Positions 55,465-63,706 of a stretch of 64,000 nt of DNA are shown piece after piece; position 1 is the stretch's first letter; each line of letters starts with the position of its first letter. The notes below the pieces were generated by a model. It saw only the letters and a list, made by a program, of their open reading frames with translations, was not told the origin of the DNA and made no database searches. The translations under genes were made by a program, and so were the position numbers. The stretch spans positions 83,673 to 147,672 of the forward strand of contig NZ_SPQS01000021.1 in NCBI RefSeq assembly GCF_004570865.1. The letters run 5' to 3'. Origin of the DNA: Bradyrhizobium frederickii (lineage in GTDB: Bacteria; Pseudomonadota; Alphaproteobacteria; Rhizobiales; Xanthobacteraceae).

Positions 55465-55695
55465 GTGACCGAAGCCCCGAAAAGGATCCTCCTCGATTTC
55501 GAAGCCGCGGTGCTGCGCGCCGTGGCGGCTGGTGGCGACGTGTCCGATATCGAGCGCGCTCGCGACGAGGCGTTCGATCGGTTGCGCGAACTCAAGGAGA
55601 CGATGCGCGCGGAAGGGCAATTGGACGCCTTTTTCTCGGCCGCGGCCGAGATCATCACCAAGGTCGACATGGCCAAGAAGACGATCAGCAAATGA
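55465..55695 (+). CDS. Small helical phage-type protein, unknown
   Basis: 76 residues: MTEAPKRILLDFEAAVLRAV, SDIERARDEAFDRLRELKET and an amphipathic C-terminus. Its stop overlaps the next start (ATGA at 55692-55695), so the two are translationally coupled. Function unknown. Confidence 0.55.
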   Translation: MTEAPKRILLDFEAAVLRAVAAGGDVSDIERARDEAFDRLRELKETMRAEGQLDAFFSAAAEIITKVDMAKKTISK

Positions 55696-56345
55696 CCGCG
55701 AACAACCTGATCGCCTCGAAAAAGCACAACTGCATCTGGATCGCAACCGATGCGGCGTCCTATTACGACAACGGGGTCGTTGCCGAATTCAAGTCGAAGG
55801 TCCATGCCATTCCGGAATGGTCTGCCGCGATCACCGGCCGCGGTAATTCGTTCGGCCTGGACACTGCAACGCGCGAACTGACGCGTCGGTCTTCTAGCTT
55901 CGACGAGCTTGTCAGCATCGCTTCGCGCGAGCTTCCGTTAATCGTCGAGGAATTCCGGCTCTATCGGCCGTTTGAGCTCAATCTAGCCGGGTTTTTCTGC
56001 GGTCGCCCGATGATCTTTTTCATCCGGACCGCGGGCGGCCATGACAGCATCGAGTGGGGATCGGCTCCCAACCTCCTCCTGCCGGCCGGCCCTACGTTGT
56101 TCGGCCCTTGGCCGGGTGATGTAGCAACTTGCGTCGCACCCGATCCGGACGATGCGCCCGAAGATATCGTGAACGGCTTGCGCGAACTCATGAAACTGCA
56201 GCGGCAGGTCGCGGCGGAGGATGGTTATTCGCGTGTCGGCGGCTATGCCGAACTGACCACCGTCAGCCCCGACAACATCGAGACGCAAGTTTTCCACCAC
56301 TGGCCCGACGATCAGATCGGCCAACCGATGACGACGGAGCGTTGA
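55692..56345 (+). CDS. Phage-type protein, possible Ntn-hydrolase fold
   Basis: 217 residues. CIWIATDAASYYDNGVVAEF, HAIPEWSAAITGRGNSFGLD and PMIFFIRTAGGHDSIEWGSA follow the strand order of proteasome-like Ntn domains, but no N-terminal nucleophile (Thr/Ser/Cys after a cleaved leader) is evident. Probably a tail-assembly companion. Coupled to the previous gene. Confidence 0.5.
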   Translation: MTANNLIASKKHNCIWIATDAASYYDNGVVAEFKSKVHAIPEWSAAITGRGNSFGLDTATRELTRRSSSFDELVSIASRELPLIVEEFRLYRPFELNLAGFFCGRPMIFFIRTAGGHDSIEWGSAPNLLLPAGPTLFGPWPGDVATCVAPDPDDAPEDIVNGLRELMKLQRQVAAEDGYSRVGGYAELTTVSPDNIETQVFHHWPDDQIGQPMTTER

Positions 56346-56348
56346 ACG

Positions 56349-57212
56349 ATGGCGCAGATTGGAATTTTCCGCACCAAAGACGCCGCGAAGGCGATGAGCG
56401 ATCAGTTTCAGAGCCTCGTCGATCGCGGCCTGATCGACCCGAAGAACATCGATGAATTTTCCGCGGCGCTGAACTATTCAGCCAAGCAGATGGAGGATCT
56501 GAGCGATCAGGCCAAGGTGGCCGGCGCCGCGCTGCCGATGTTCCAGCAAGCCTTGAATGACGCTGACAGTGCGCGGAAGCAACTCGACTCCCTGATGGTC
56601 GAGGGAATGAGCGTCAACCGCGGCTTTTTCGTCGAGTTCGGTCAGCAACTCCGCCAGGGTGCAAGCGCGTGGGACGCGTTCAAGTCGTCCGGCCTGGATG
56701 CGCTCGGGAAGATCTCCGACAGGCTGATGCGGATGGCAGCCGACAAGTTGTTCGCCTCGGCATTCGGCGGGTCGACTGGCGGCTTGGGTTCGCTCTTCGG
56801 ACTCGGCGGATCGGGGGTCACCGGCTCGGTCGACGTGGGCGGCTATTCAATGCCGACGATCGGCTTTGCGAACGGAGGTTACACCGGAGCCGGTAGCAAA
56901 TATCAACCGGCCGGCATCGTGCACAAAGGCGAGTACGTCATGGATGCCGTCACGGTGCGCCGCGTCGGAGTTGCCAATCTGGACAGCTTGCGTGGCTACG
57001 CCGACGGCGGTCTCTTCGGCAAGATGTCGCGCGCCGTGGGCAATTCCGGGCCCGCCGTGGTCATGCAGGACAACCGGCAGATCAACATCGGCGAAGGCGC
57101 ATCGCAAGAGACCGTGATGCAGTTGCGCGAGGAATTGGCGCGCGATCGCGCCGCCCGGCACGCTGACACGGTGCGAATCTTCCACGTCGCCAAGAAAAGG
57201 CGGGAGATATGA
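56349..57212 (+). CDS. Phage tail tape-measure protein, C-terminal remnant
   Basis: 287 residues, where complete tape-measure proteins usually exceed 600. N-terminal coiled-coil-like helices (DEFSAALNYSAKQMEDLSDQ) are followed by a Gly-rich middle (GGSTGGLGSLFGLGG), a tail-assembly block ANGGYTGAGSKYQPAGIVHK and GEYVMDAVTVRRVGVANLDS, and a C-terminal helix. The start may be internal to a larger ancestor. The 46-aa gene overlaps its stop. Confidence 0.7.
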   Translation: MAQIGIFRTKDAAKAMSDQFQSLVDRGLIDPKNIDEFSAALNYSAKQMEDLSDQAKVAGAALPMFQQALNDADSARKQLDSLMVEGMSVNRGFFVEFGQQLRQGASAWDAFKSSGLDALGKISDRLMRMAADKLFASAFGGSTGGLGSLFGLGGSGVTGSVDVGGYSMPTIGFANGGYTGAGSKYQPAGIVHKGEYVMDAVTVRRVGVANLDSLRGYADGGLFGKMSRAVGNSGPAVVMQDNRQINIGEGASQETVMQLREELARDRAARHADTVRIFHVAKKRREI

Positions 57213-57349
57213 CACCCAAGCAAGAGCAGCGACGCGATCGCAGCGAGCCGCAGCCGTCCAGCGAGACGCTAGATCCGGCGTTCGACGATCTCGATGGCGC
57301 GGACGTCGAGTTCACGGCATGGCGCTGGCCCGAGCGCGCTGATGACTGA
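57209..57349 (+). CDS. Small acidic phage protein
   Basis: 46 residues: MTPKQEQRRDRSEPQPSSET, DPAFDDLDGADVEFTAWRWP. The ATG overlaps the tape-measure stop (ATGA). Its stop overlaps the next start, a coupling typical of phage tail clusters. Confidence 0.45.
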   Translation: MTPKQEQRRDRSEPQPSSETLDPAFDDLDGADVEFTAWRWPERADD

Positions 57350-57455
57350 GGTCGACAACCGGGCATTACGTCGCGCGCTTCAAATTGAGCGCATCACCCG
57401 CAAACAATTCGCGCGTCGGCTACGCAGCATGTTGAAAGCGGACGGAATACGATGA
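57342..57455 (+). CDS. Small basic phage protein
   Basis: 37 residues: MTEVDNRALRRALQIERITR, KQFARRLRSMLKADGIR. Overlaps the previous gene. Small, but preserved by the overlap chain. The segment 57456-57650 that follows shows no clear gene. Confidence 0.4.
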   Translation: MTEVDNRALRRALQIERITRKQFARRLRSMLKADGIR

Positions 57456-57650
57456 TTTTTTGAGAATTTGCCGAGCGGAAGCGATCGAGATGACCGCCCA
57501 TTTGGCAAACGGGGCCGCCGAATCTGGGGACGCTCAGATTGGACGGTCCGGCGATCGACCCGGCGGGGACGCCTGCCGGTCGGCCGTTTCGGATGTGTCA
57601 GCGCGGACGCGCGCTGCGCATCCGGTGGATGCCAATCAAGGGGATCAGCG

Positions 57651-57818
57651 ATGAAAATGGACCGCGGCATTGTACCGCCAGAATTGAGCGAGCCGCCGCC
57701 CGACGCGCGCGGCTGGATCGCCTGGCAGCCGTCGACGGGCAAAGCCTGGCGCAAGATCGACGGCAAATGGCTGCCGATCGCAGAAGCAAACGCCATTGTT
57801 GAAACAAGGAAATCTTGA
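57651..57818 (+). CDS. Small phage protein
   Basis: 55 residues: MKMDRGIVPPELSEPPPDAR, GWIAWQPSTGKAWRKIDGKW, LPIAEANAIVETRKS. Its TGA overlaps the ATG of the tail-fibre-like gene (57816-57820). Confidence 0.5.
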   Translation: MKMDRGIVPPELSEPPPDARGWIAWQPSTGKAWRKIDGKWLPIAEANAIVETRKS

Positions 57819-59272
57819 TGACCGCACTTGTCAGTTATTCCACCGGCACCGCCACCGTTTCGGCGGGCGGAACAACCGTCACCGGCACCGGCACGATCTG
57901 GTCGGGCGTCAATGTTCGCCCTGGCGACATTTTCCAGATTGGCAATTTTCAGTCGGTGATTTCGGATGTCACCGATACGACACATCTCGTCATTCCGCCG
58001 TGGGGCGGTGGCGCACAGACCGGTGCCGCATACAAGATTTGGCAGGTCTCGCCGCAGCGGTTTGCGGGCGCGCAGGCAATGGTAACTGTCAATCAACTCG
58101 TCGCGGCGCTCGAAACGTCGGGGTTCTTCGTGTTCGTCGGGACGACCGAGACGGTACCGGATCCGTCACTCGGCAATGAGGGGCAGTATGCGTTCCAGCC
58201 AACCACCGGTAAAACGTGGGTGAAATCCGCTGGCGTCTGGTCCTATCTCGGCATCTATAAGGGCTTCAACTTCACAGGCGCCTACAATGGCGCGACGACC
58301 TATTCGGTCGGCGATGTGATGACCGATGCCGGGACGTCCTATGTCTGGATCAATGCGACGCCTGGTTCGGGACATGCGGCGCCGAACGCCACCTATTGGC
58401 AAGTACTGGCGAGCAAGGGCGACACAGGATCGACCGGCTCGACCGGTGCCGGCTATGGCGGCACCTCGACCACGTCACTGACCATTGGCACCGGCTCGAA
58501 GGTGTTCACGACGCAATCGGGTCTCGCCTACACCAACGGTGCGCGCGTGCGCGCCAGCTCGGCTGCGAACACGTCAAACTGGATGGAAGGTGTTGCGACA
58601 TACAGCGGTACGACGCAGACCATCAACGTCGACAAAACGAACGGCAGCGGCACGCTCGCAGACTGGAATTTCAATGTCGTGGGTCAGCCTGGCGCGGGCG
58701 ATCTGTCGAGCGCCAACAACCTGTCGGACCTGGCGAACGTTGCGACGGCCGCAACGAACCTTGGTGTCGTTCGCTATGCCGCCGCGCAGTCGCTCACAGG
58801 CCCACAAGCGTCACAAGCACGTACGAATATCGGCATGGCCGATGGCCACTTACCGGGAATCGCGTCAAACGCTGCAGCTTCCTCCGGCGAGGTCGGCGAG
58901 GTCATCTCCTCGACCGGAACGTCGGGGTCTCTGTCCAGCGGTGTGACGGCCGCTGTTGCGTCTATCTCTCTGCCCGCGGGCGATTGGGACGTCAGCGCCA
59001 CGGCACAATTCAACACGGGAGGCGGCACCAACAGCACCGATTATTATGCCTCCGTCTCGACGACGAGCGCCAGCCTCGCGGCTCCCTTGGGAACGTCGGT
59101 CGCGCAGCACGAGCGCACGCCAAGCCAGGCGGACCATTCCTACGCGATGAGCATCGCTCCGACGCAAGGCTTGTTCAACGGTACCACGACGGTCTACCTC
59201 AACACGCAGGCTGTCTTTACCGGAACGGCAGTCACATGCACCTATTCGCTCCGGGCGAGACGGATGCGGTAG
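57818..59272 (+). CDS. Tail-fibre-like phage protein
   Basis: 484 residues, almost wholly Gly/Ser/Thr-rich beta repeats: STGTATVSAGGTTVTGTGTI, a W-containing YLGIYKGFNFTGAYNGATTY carbohydrate-binding-like repeat, DTGSTGSTGAGYGGTS collagen-like Gly-x-y and LADWNFNVVGQPGAGDLSS. The C-terminal domain begins near residue 370. AAGGAAATCTTG precedes the ATG at 57818. Adsorption protein of the decayed prophage. Confidence 0.75.
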   Translation: MTALVSYSTGTATVSAGGTTVTGTGTIWSGVNVRPGDIFQIGNFQSVISDVTDTTHLVIPPWGGGAQTGAAYKIWQVSPQRFAGAQAMVTVNQLVAALETSGFFVFVGTTETVPDPSLGNEGQYAFQPTTGKTWVKSAGVWSYLGIYKGFNFTGAYNGATTYSVGDVMTDAGTSYVWINATPGSGHAAPNATYWQVLASKGDTGSTGSTGAGYGGTSTTSLTIGTGSKVFTTQSGLAYTNGARVRASSAANTSNWMEGVATYSGTTQTINVDKTNGSGTLADWNFNVVGQPGAGDLSSANNLSDLANVATAATNLGVVRYAAAQSLTGPQASQARTNIGMADGHLPGIASNAAASSGEVGEVISSTGTSGSLSSGVTAAVASISLPAGDWDVSATAQFNTGGGTNSTDYYASVSTTSASLAAPLGTSVAQHERTPSQADHSYAMSIAPTQGLFNGTTTVYLNTQAVFTGTAVTCTYSLRARRMR

Positions 59273-59346
59273 CGCGGCCACATCCGATCATGCGGATTGA
59301 CGGCGTTTTCTACGAGTCGGGAACAAGTGGCAATCTGACGGATTAG
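59236..59346 (+). CDS. Very small ORF overlapping the fibre gene end
   Basis: 36 residues: MHLFAPGETDAVARPHPIMR, IDGVFYESGTSGNLTD. Overlaps the fibre gene by 37 bases in another frame. It could be a tail-tip accessory protein; support is weak. Confidence 0.3.
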   Translation: MHLFAPGETDAVARPHPIMRIDGVFYESGTSGNLTD

Positions 59347-59397
59347 CTTTTCGCTCCGGCGTCCCAACAGCCCCCTTGAAGCCGGAGCGTTTCCAAC

Positions 59398-59426
59398 GGC
59401 CCCAGCCGCCGCCCCCTGCTGGGGCC
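59398..59426 (-). repeat. GCAGGGGGGC-type hairpin element, copy 2 (inverted)
   Basis: Minus strand GGCCCCAGCAGGGGGCGGCG and GCTGGGGCC; stem GGCCCCAGC/GCTGGGGCC. It is the inverted counterpart of the elements at 60911 and 30425. Confidence 0.5.
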
Positions 59427-59453
59427 GTCGTTTGTGCGCAGCGCTCCGCTGGG

Positions 59454-59480
59454 CCCGCCGGTTCCGCTGGCGGGTTTTTT
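59454..59480 (+). terminator. Intrinsic terminator after the tail cassette
   Basis: CCCGCC (59454-59459), short loop, GGCGGG (59469-59474) and TTTTTT. Confidence 0.75.
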
Positions 59481-59747
59481 GTCGGGCAAAAGTAAGCCCG
59501 TAGTTCTCCGACCCAGAACAGATAGTGCGAACGAGCCTGGCGAGACGCATAATTTGATCAGGAGACCTTCGTTCCTGCGGCGCCTCTTGTCTGGCTCCAC
59601 GTGGGCGAGCGAATCGCGTCCTCGCTAGCTTCCTCTGTTGTAAGTCCGAATTGTTGTAGAGTAGCGTTATGTCGATGGGATAGAGTTGATTGTGAGCGGC
59701 TGCACTCAACTCGCGGGTCGACAGTCCCTGGAAACCTAAAGACACCT

Positions 59748-59945
59748 CGTCGAAACCTGGCCGTCGATTTGAAATCGATGACCGGCTTCGACCCTGGAGC
59801 CGCGATCACCCTGCTAGAGAGGGACATCGCTGCAATCGAGGCGGGACTGCAGGCGCTGTCGAGCCCCACTGGGGCTAGCCGAGAAAGGTGGCCTCGAAAT
59901 AAAGGCGGCGTTCGCGAGGCGAAGCGGCTTTGGAGCTTGGCGTAA
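59748..59945 (+). pseudogene. 5'-truncated relative of the 19293 gene
   Basis: The frame reads RRNLAVDLKSMTGFDPGAAI, then TLLERDIAAIEAGLQAL, aligned with the second half of the 19293 product (RQRLAVELKSRSGYD..., EEIAIIEAGLSRL). No start or N-terminal half is present; an ATG at 59778 would leave only the last 55 codons. Region 59481-59747 shows nothing else. Confidence 0.55.
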
Positions 59946-60070
59946 AGCCTGCCATAGCGAGCCGCCCGAGCTTATTTGAATGGAACTTTGGAACCGAAGG
60001 CAGTTTATCTGCATATTCAAAATCGGCAGTCCCGTTGACGGGTTAGGAACTCGTATTCGGAGGTTGAACG

Positions 60071-60271
60071 ATGAGTGAGCGGCGTCGGTTCAAACACACA
60101 AACATCCTAGAGGTCCGTCTTGCCGAAGAAGCGACGCGGCTACGTGATAAAGCCGCATTGCTTCCACCTGGAGCGGCCCGCGAGGAGCTGCTACGTAAGG
60201 CCCGACAGGCTGAGACCGGCTCGCACATGAGCGAATGGCTGCGGTCGCCTGGTTTGCAGCCGCCGAATTAG
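60071..60271 (+). CDS. Small conserved rhizobial-type protein
   Basis: 66 residues: MSERRRFKHTNILEVRLAEE, ATRLRDKAALLPPGAAREEL, then RKARQAETGSHMSEWLRSPG. The TxLExRLAEEAxRLRxxAxxLPPG...KARQAETGSHMSEWLxSPGL pattern is found in many Bradyrhizobium genomes. GGAGG precedes the ATG. Function unknown. Confidence 0.7.
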   Translation: MSERRRFKHTNILEVRLAEEATRLRDKAALLPPGAAREELLRKARQAETGSHMSEWLRSPGLQPPN

Positions 60272-60286
60272 CCTTGACTTATCTCA

Positions 60287-60463
60287 ATGGTAGCCGTGGC
60301 ACTGGATCGAACATGGGCACGTAGCAAGCCCGATGAACCGTCTCCGGGTCAAGAACCACTCCCGGAGCCGTCGCGCCTTGAGGAGGCAAGGCGAATCGTC
60401 GAGGAATACGTCGAGAATTTGCGGGAGATCGCAAGGAGGCTGCGCCGCAAGACCTCGGCATGA
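60287..60463 (+). CDS. Small helical protein, unknown
   Basis: 58 residues: MVAVALDRTWARSKPDEPSP, GQEPLPEPSRLEEARRIVEE, YVENLREIARRLRRKTSA. The C-terminal amphipathic helix is typical of small rhizobial orphans. Separated from the previous gene by 15 bases and likely cotranscribed. Confidence 0.5.
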   Translation: MVAVALDRTWARSKPDEPSPGQEPLPEPSRLEEARRIVEEYVENLREIARRLRRKTSA

Positions 60464-60518
60464 CGGTAAAATGCTGCTTCGGGAAACTCGTTCCAGACCA
60501 AAGCGGGGCGACCGACGC

Positions 60519-60863
60519 TTAGCCTATTAGTCTTCTCAGGCAGCCTGCCAGCTCTTCCATCGTAAACGGCTTTCGCAGCAGCGGACGTTCGTTGAACTCC
60601 TGAGGAACTCCGGCCGCGCCGTAACCGCTCGCGAAAGCAAATGGAATGCTTCGCTTTTGTAGAACGCAGGCGATCGCCTCCGAGCTGTCGGAGCCGAGCG
60701 CGACGTCGAGAATGGCCGCCTGAGCGTCCGTCGATTGGGCCAAGGCAACCCCAGTCGCAAGACCAGTGGCCTGTCCCGCAATCGTGTGACCTAACTCGAC
60801 AAGCATGTCCGCGATCATCATCCCAATGAGCGCTTCATCCTCAACGATGAGTACCGAGGCCAT
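60519..60863 (-). CDS. Single-domain receiver (CheY-like) protein
   Basis: 114 residues from ATG 60863: MASVLIVEDEALIGMMIADM, phospho-acceptor Asp in AAILDVALG, Lys in LLRKPFTMEELAG. No output domain. In Bradyrhizobium such stand-alone receivers relay signals from HWE/HisKA2 kinases. No partner kinase is nearby. Confidence 0.88.
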   Translation of the reverse strand: MASVLIVEDEALIGMMIADMLVELGHTIAGQATGLATGVALAQSTDAQAAILDVALGSDSSEAIACVLQKRSIPFAFASGYGAAGVPQEFNERPLLRKPFTMEELAGCLRRLIG

Positions 60864-60910
60864 AAATATCATCCCAGGCGCGAATGCTCAAAAAGGGCCA
60901 GCGAGAACGA

Positions 60911-60949
60911 GAAAAAGCCCCAGCTTGCAGGGGGGCGGTAAGCTGGGGC
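60911..60949 (-). terminator. Intrinsic terminator; GCAGGGGGGC-type element, copy 3
   Basis: GCCCCAGCTT (60917-60926), a GCAGGGGGGCGGT loop and AAGCTGGGGC (60940-60949). On the minus strand it ends in five Ts (opposite 60912-60916), so it terminates the zinc-ribbon gene at 61062. The sequence closely matches the element at 30425. Confidence 0.75.
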
Positions 60950-61061
60950 CACTTCACTTGGGGGCTTGCCCCGGGCAAGGGCGTCGGGAAAACTCGGCAA
61001 TCGGACGAATGTTCCTCTATGCAAACGGCTCCGGGGCATCTCCAGGGACACCGAAGCGGCC

Positions 61062-61244
61062 TTATTCTTTCGCTTCAGTCCAAGCTTGCTCACCGCATTC
61101 GCATTTGAACATGCGGACGGTACTCCCGGTGAGGGGGTCCAACATCGAGCGGACTTGCTTCGTTTTTTTTCCGCAGTGACTGCAGCTTGGGAGTGGACTG
61201 GGATTGTAGTTCGTAAAGACTTCGTTCCTAAATTCATTGCTCAC
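61062..61244 (-). CDS. Small zinc-ribbon protein
   Basis: 60 residues from GTG 61244: MSNEFRNEVFTNYNPSPLPS, CSHCGKKTKQVRSMLDPLTG, VRMFKCECGEQAW. Two Cys pairs (CSHC, CEC) form a ribbon. A recurrent Bradyrhizobium small protein, function unknown. Confidence 0.68.
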   Translation of the reverse strand: MSNEFRNEVFTNYNPSPLPSCSHCGKKTKQVRSMLDPLTGSTVRMFKCECGEQAWTEAKE

Positions 61245-61617
61245 CAAAACACCTAAGCATTCGAGGTGAGACCTTAAACCCCATATCGGACATTTGGTTC
61301 CATCCTCGGAACGCGGCCAACTTCATTCAGCCAGTTGCTTGTGAGAGGCCCCCGCCAGCACGTCATCGATGGCTTCCTATGAGCTGAGCAGGTCCTCGCC
61401 AGTAGCATCGCGCTGGCCTTGCGCAGCCCCGGGCGCCTCCGGGGACGCCGGCGTCATACAGCGCTGTGAAGTCGCGATCGAAGCGATGATCCGGGGACGT
61501 CGACGCGACCTACGCGGCATCGGCACCACGCAGAAAATGCTCGGGGCGGGGCGCCTGATGTCGGAACCGGGTTGCGTCATTCGTCTTGAATCGGTGCAAC
61601 ACCGGAGTATCGCGTTC
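61245..61617. other. 373-bp stretch before ku without a gene
   Basis: The ku frame is open upstream to 61369, but that extension has no Ku similarity and low-complexity composition. No other ORF is convincing. Confidence 0.4.
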
Positions 61618-62541
61618 ATGGCTCCCCGCGCCAATTGGAAAGGCTTCCTGCGTCTATCGCTCGTCACCTGCCCCGTGGCGCTCTATCCGGCCACATCCGA
61701 AAGCGAAAAGATTTCATTCAACCAGCTCAACCGGCAAACCGGCCATCGCGTCAAATACCTGAAAGTGGACGCGGACACCGGTGACGAGGTGCCAAATGAG
61801 GACATCGTCAAAGGCTACGAGCTCGAAAAAGGCCAGTACATTGAGGTGTCGAAAGAAGAGCTCGAGGAGATCGCGCTGGAATCGACACGAACCATCGAGA
61901 TCGACGAGTTCGTCGATAGGTCGGACATCGACCCGCGATATCTGATCCGTCCCTATTACATTCGTCCCGACGGCAAGGTCGGGCACGACGCCTTTGCAGT
62001 AATCCGCGAGACCATCCGCGAGATGGAAAAGGTCGCCATCGGCCGGGTGGTGCTGACCAACCGCGAGCACATCATCGCGCTCGAGCCGATGGACAAGGGT
62101 CTGGTCAGCACGCTGCTGCGCTACCCTTACGAAGTGCGCAGCGAGAAGGAATATTTCGACGAGATCCAGGATGTGAAGGTCACCAAGGACATGCTGGATC
62201 TAGCCAGGCACATCGTCAACCAAAAGGCGGGGCGGTTTGAGCCGGAAAAATTCGAAGATCACTACGAGACCGCGCTGATCGACCTCATCAACCAGAAGCG
62301 CGCCGGCAAGGTAATTCGGCCAAAGGAGCGGCCGACAGGCGAGAACGTGGTCGACCTAATGGAGGCGCTGCGGCAGAGCGTCGGTCGGGAGGCTGCGCCA
62401 GCGAAGGAGAAGGCCACCAAGAAGCCGAAGAAGGCCTCAGCTGGTCAGAAAGAGATGCTGATGCCCATTGCCGGCAAGAAGCCCGCCAAGGAAGCGACGG
62501 CGAAGAAGCCAACAGCAGGGGCGCGACGGAAGTCGGCTTGA
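61618..62541 (+). CDS. ku: Ku family DNA end-binding protein (NHEJ)
   Basis: 307 residues. The Ku core begins MAPRANWKGFLRLSLVTCPV and ALYPATSESEKISFNQLNRQ, continues with DADTGDEVPNEDIVKGYELE and DRSDIDPRYLIRPYYIRPDG, and ends in a Lys/Ala-rich tail (KATKKPKKASAGQKEML) that aids DNA and LigD binding. Bacterial Ku homodimerises on double-strand ends and recruits LigD; no ligD lies in the window. GGAG lies upstream of ATG 61618. The downstream pseudogene starts on the ku stop codon. Confidence 0.95.
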   Translation: MAPRANWKGFLRLSLVTCPVALYPATSESEKISFNQLNRQTGHRVKYLKVDADTGDEVPNEDIVKGYELEKGQYIEVSKEELEEIALESTRTIEIDEFVDRSDIDPRYLIRPYYIRPDGKVGHDAFAVIRETIREMEKVAIGRVVLTNREHIIALEPMDKGLVSTLLRYPYEVRSEKEYFDEIQDVKVTKDMLDLARHIVNQKAGRFEPEKFEDHYETALIDLINQKRAGKVIRPKERPTGENVVDLMEALRQSVGREAAPAKEKATKKPKKASAGQKEMLMPIAGKKPAKEATAKKPTAGARRKSA

Positions 62542-62820
62542 ACGTGAAGCATCCGGCGACCCTCGATGGCCGGTACTTCGTCGTGCGCGGACGCCTCTGG
62601 CGCATGGCCGATCCGCGCCTTAACGAGCAGAAGAAGTCGGGCTGGTCAAGCGCCTCGTGGCGCGAGGCGGGTCCGCGATGCCAAGGCGAGTAAGGATCCG
62701 GAAGCGGAAGCAGCGGCGCATGGCGCGGTCGACGAGGCGAAGGGAGCCATCGGCCGCCTATGGGTACCCGAGGCGGAGCTCACTGGCGCAAACGCAGAAG
62801 CTTCGCATACCATCAGGCAA
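62538..62820 (+). pseudogene. Frameshifted conserved hypothetical gene after ku
   Basis: TTG 62538 overlaps the ku stop. The first frame reads HPATLDGRYFVVRGRLWRMA, DPRLNEQKKS, then shifts near 62638; the continuation KRLVARRRAVRDAKASKDPE, AEAAAHGAVDEAKGAIG is in another frame. The two halves together resemble a short protein found beside ku in rhizobia. The 3' part has decayed further. Confidence 0.55.
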
Positions 62821-62887
62821 ATTCCACGGCTCCAGCAAGCAGGGTCAGTCGTCATTCAACCGGGTCACCGGACTATTGTTCTTAACT

Positions 62888-63076
62888 GATCACCCTCACG
62901 AACATCTGACAGTGTCGGAGGCCCTGGTGCTGAAGGCGCGTCGCCTTGCACCGGACCATCCTTGGGCTCATTTCACGTTGGCTATGCTGGAGTTTTCCAA
63001 GCCTGCGACCACCTCAGTGTCAAACTCGTTGTTGCTCAAGATCGCGTTCGGCGATTTGGGGCTGATTGCCCGGTGA
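62888..63076 (+). pseudogene. TPR-type fragment
   Basis: DHPHEHLTVSEALVLKARRL, APDHPWAHFTLAMLEFSKP resembles one TPR repeat as found at the C-terminus of adenylate cyclases (LAPDHPWAHFxLGxLEF). No start and no flanking repeats, so a fragment. The 3' part overlaps the acyltransferase remnant on the other strand. Confidence 0.4.
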
Positions 63077-63706
63077 CACACCGGCAGTTCTAATCCAAAC
63101 CGACTTGGGGATACGTGGACGGCGCAACCATCCGGTCAGATAACCGGTTAGGGGCTTCTCCACATAGAAATACACCAGGGCGCCCGCACCCACCAAGATC
63201 GGGGGAACGATGAGGGCCCGGATCAGTGTCGGGACCAGTCGATCACTATAGGGCACGTCGAGCCAGGCCAATGCCATATGGCCTAAGTCCTGATGCAAAA
63301 GGTAAAGCGGATAACTGATAAGTCCAACGAATGCCAAGGGCTTCAAGAAACGCGGTGCCTTGCATTGCGCAGCGACGAACACGGCTGCGATGGAAAACGC
63401 AAGCATCGCGAACCGCGAAGTCTCGATCGGCACTGATGGCTGTTGATACGAGAGGAGCAAATGACCGGCCTCTAGGAGGAGGGCAACCGCCATTCCAATG
63501 AGCGCCTGCGTGCGGTGTCCGGTGGCATACGAAGCCACGCTAAGACCGGCGATAAAGAAGGCAAAAAAATCGTTTGAGTATGGGTTCTTGGAGCTCGACA
63601 GCGCAAACCTGATCAAACACCAGACACAGATTGCAGGAAGTAAGTATTTGCGCAGACCAACCGCGATGAGCAAGGCGCAGAGCAAATAAAACTGGAACTC
63701 GATGTC
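63020..63706 (-). pseudogene. Acyltransferase-3 family membrane protein, N-terminus removed by IS
   Basis: The frame is open from 63706, directly at the IS boundary, reading DIEFQFYLLCALLIAVGLRK, the block that follows WSL in OatA/NodX-type acyltransferases. It then covers the last five or so hydrophobic segments (AMLAFSIAAVFVAAQCKAPR, VGLISYPLYLLHQDLGHMAL, ILVGAGALVYFYVEKPLTGY). The YPLYLLHQ and VEKP motifs are family signatures. The N-terminal half with the catalytic His is missing. Confidence 0.75.

Noticed and set aside
57456..57650. Coding frame in the gap of the phage cassette
   Set aside because: Three frames are open, but none has a convincing start or family; the TTG-started frame ending at 57654 overlaps the next ATG and remains undecided.
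59978..60015. EcfG-type stress promoter (GGAAC-N-GTT)
   Set aside because: GGAAC is present twice, but the distance to a GTT element is 15-16 bases with a poor -10, so the match is not convincing.
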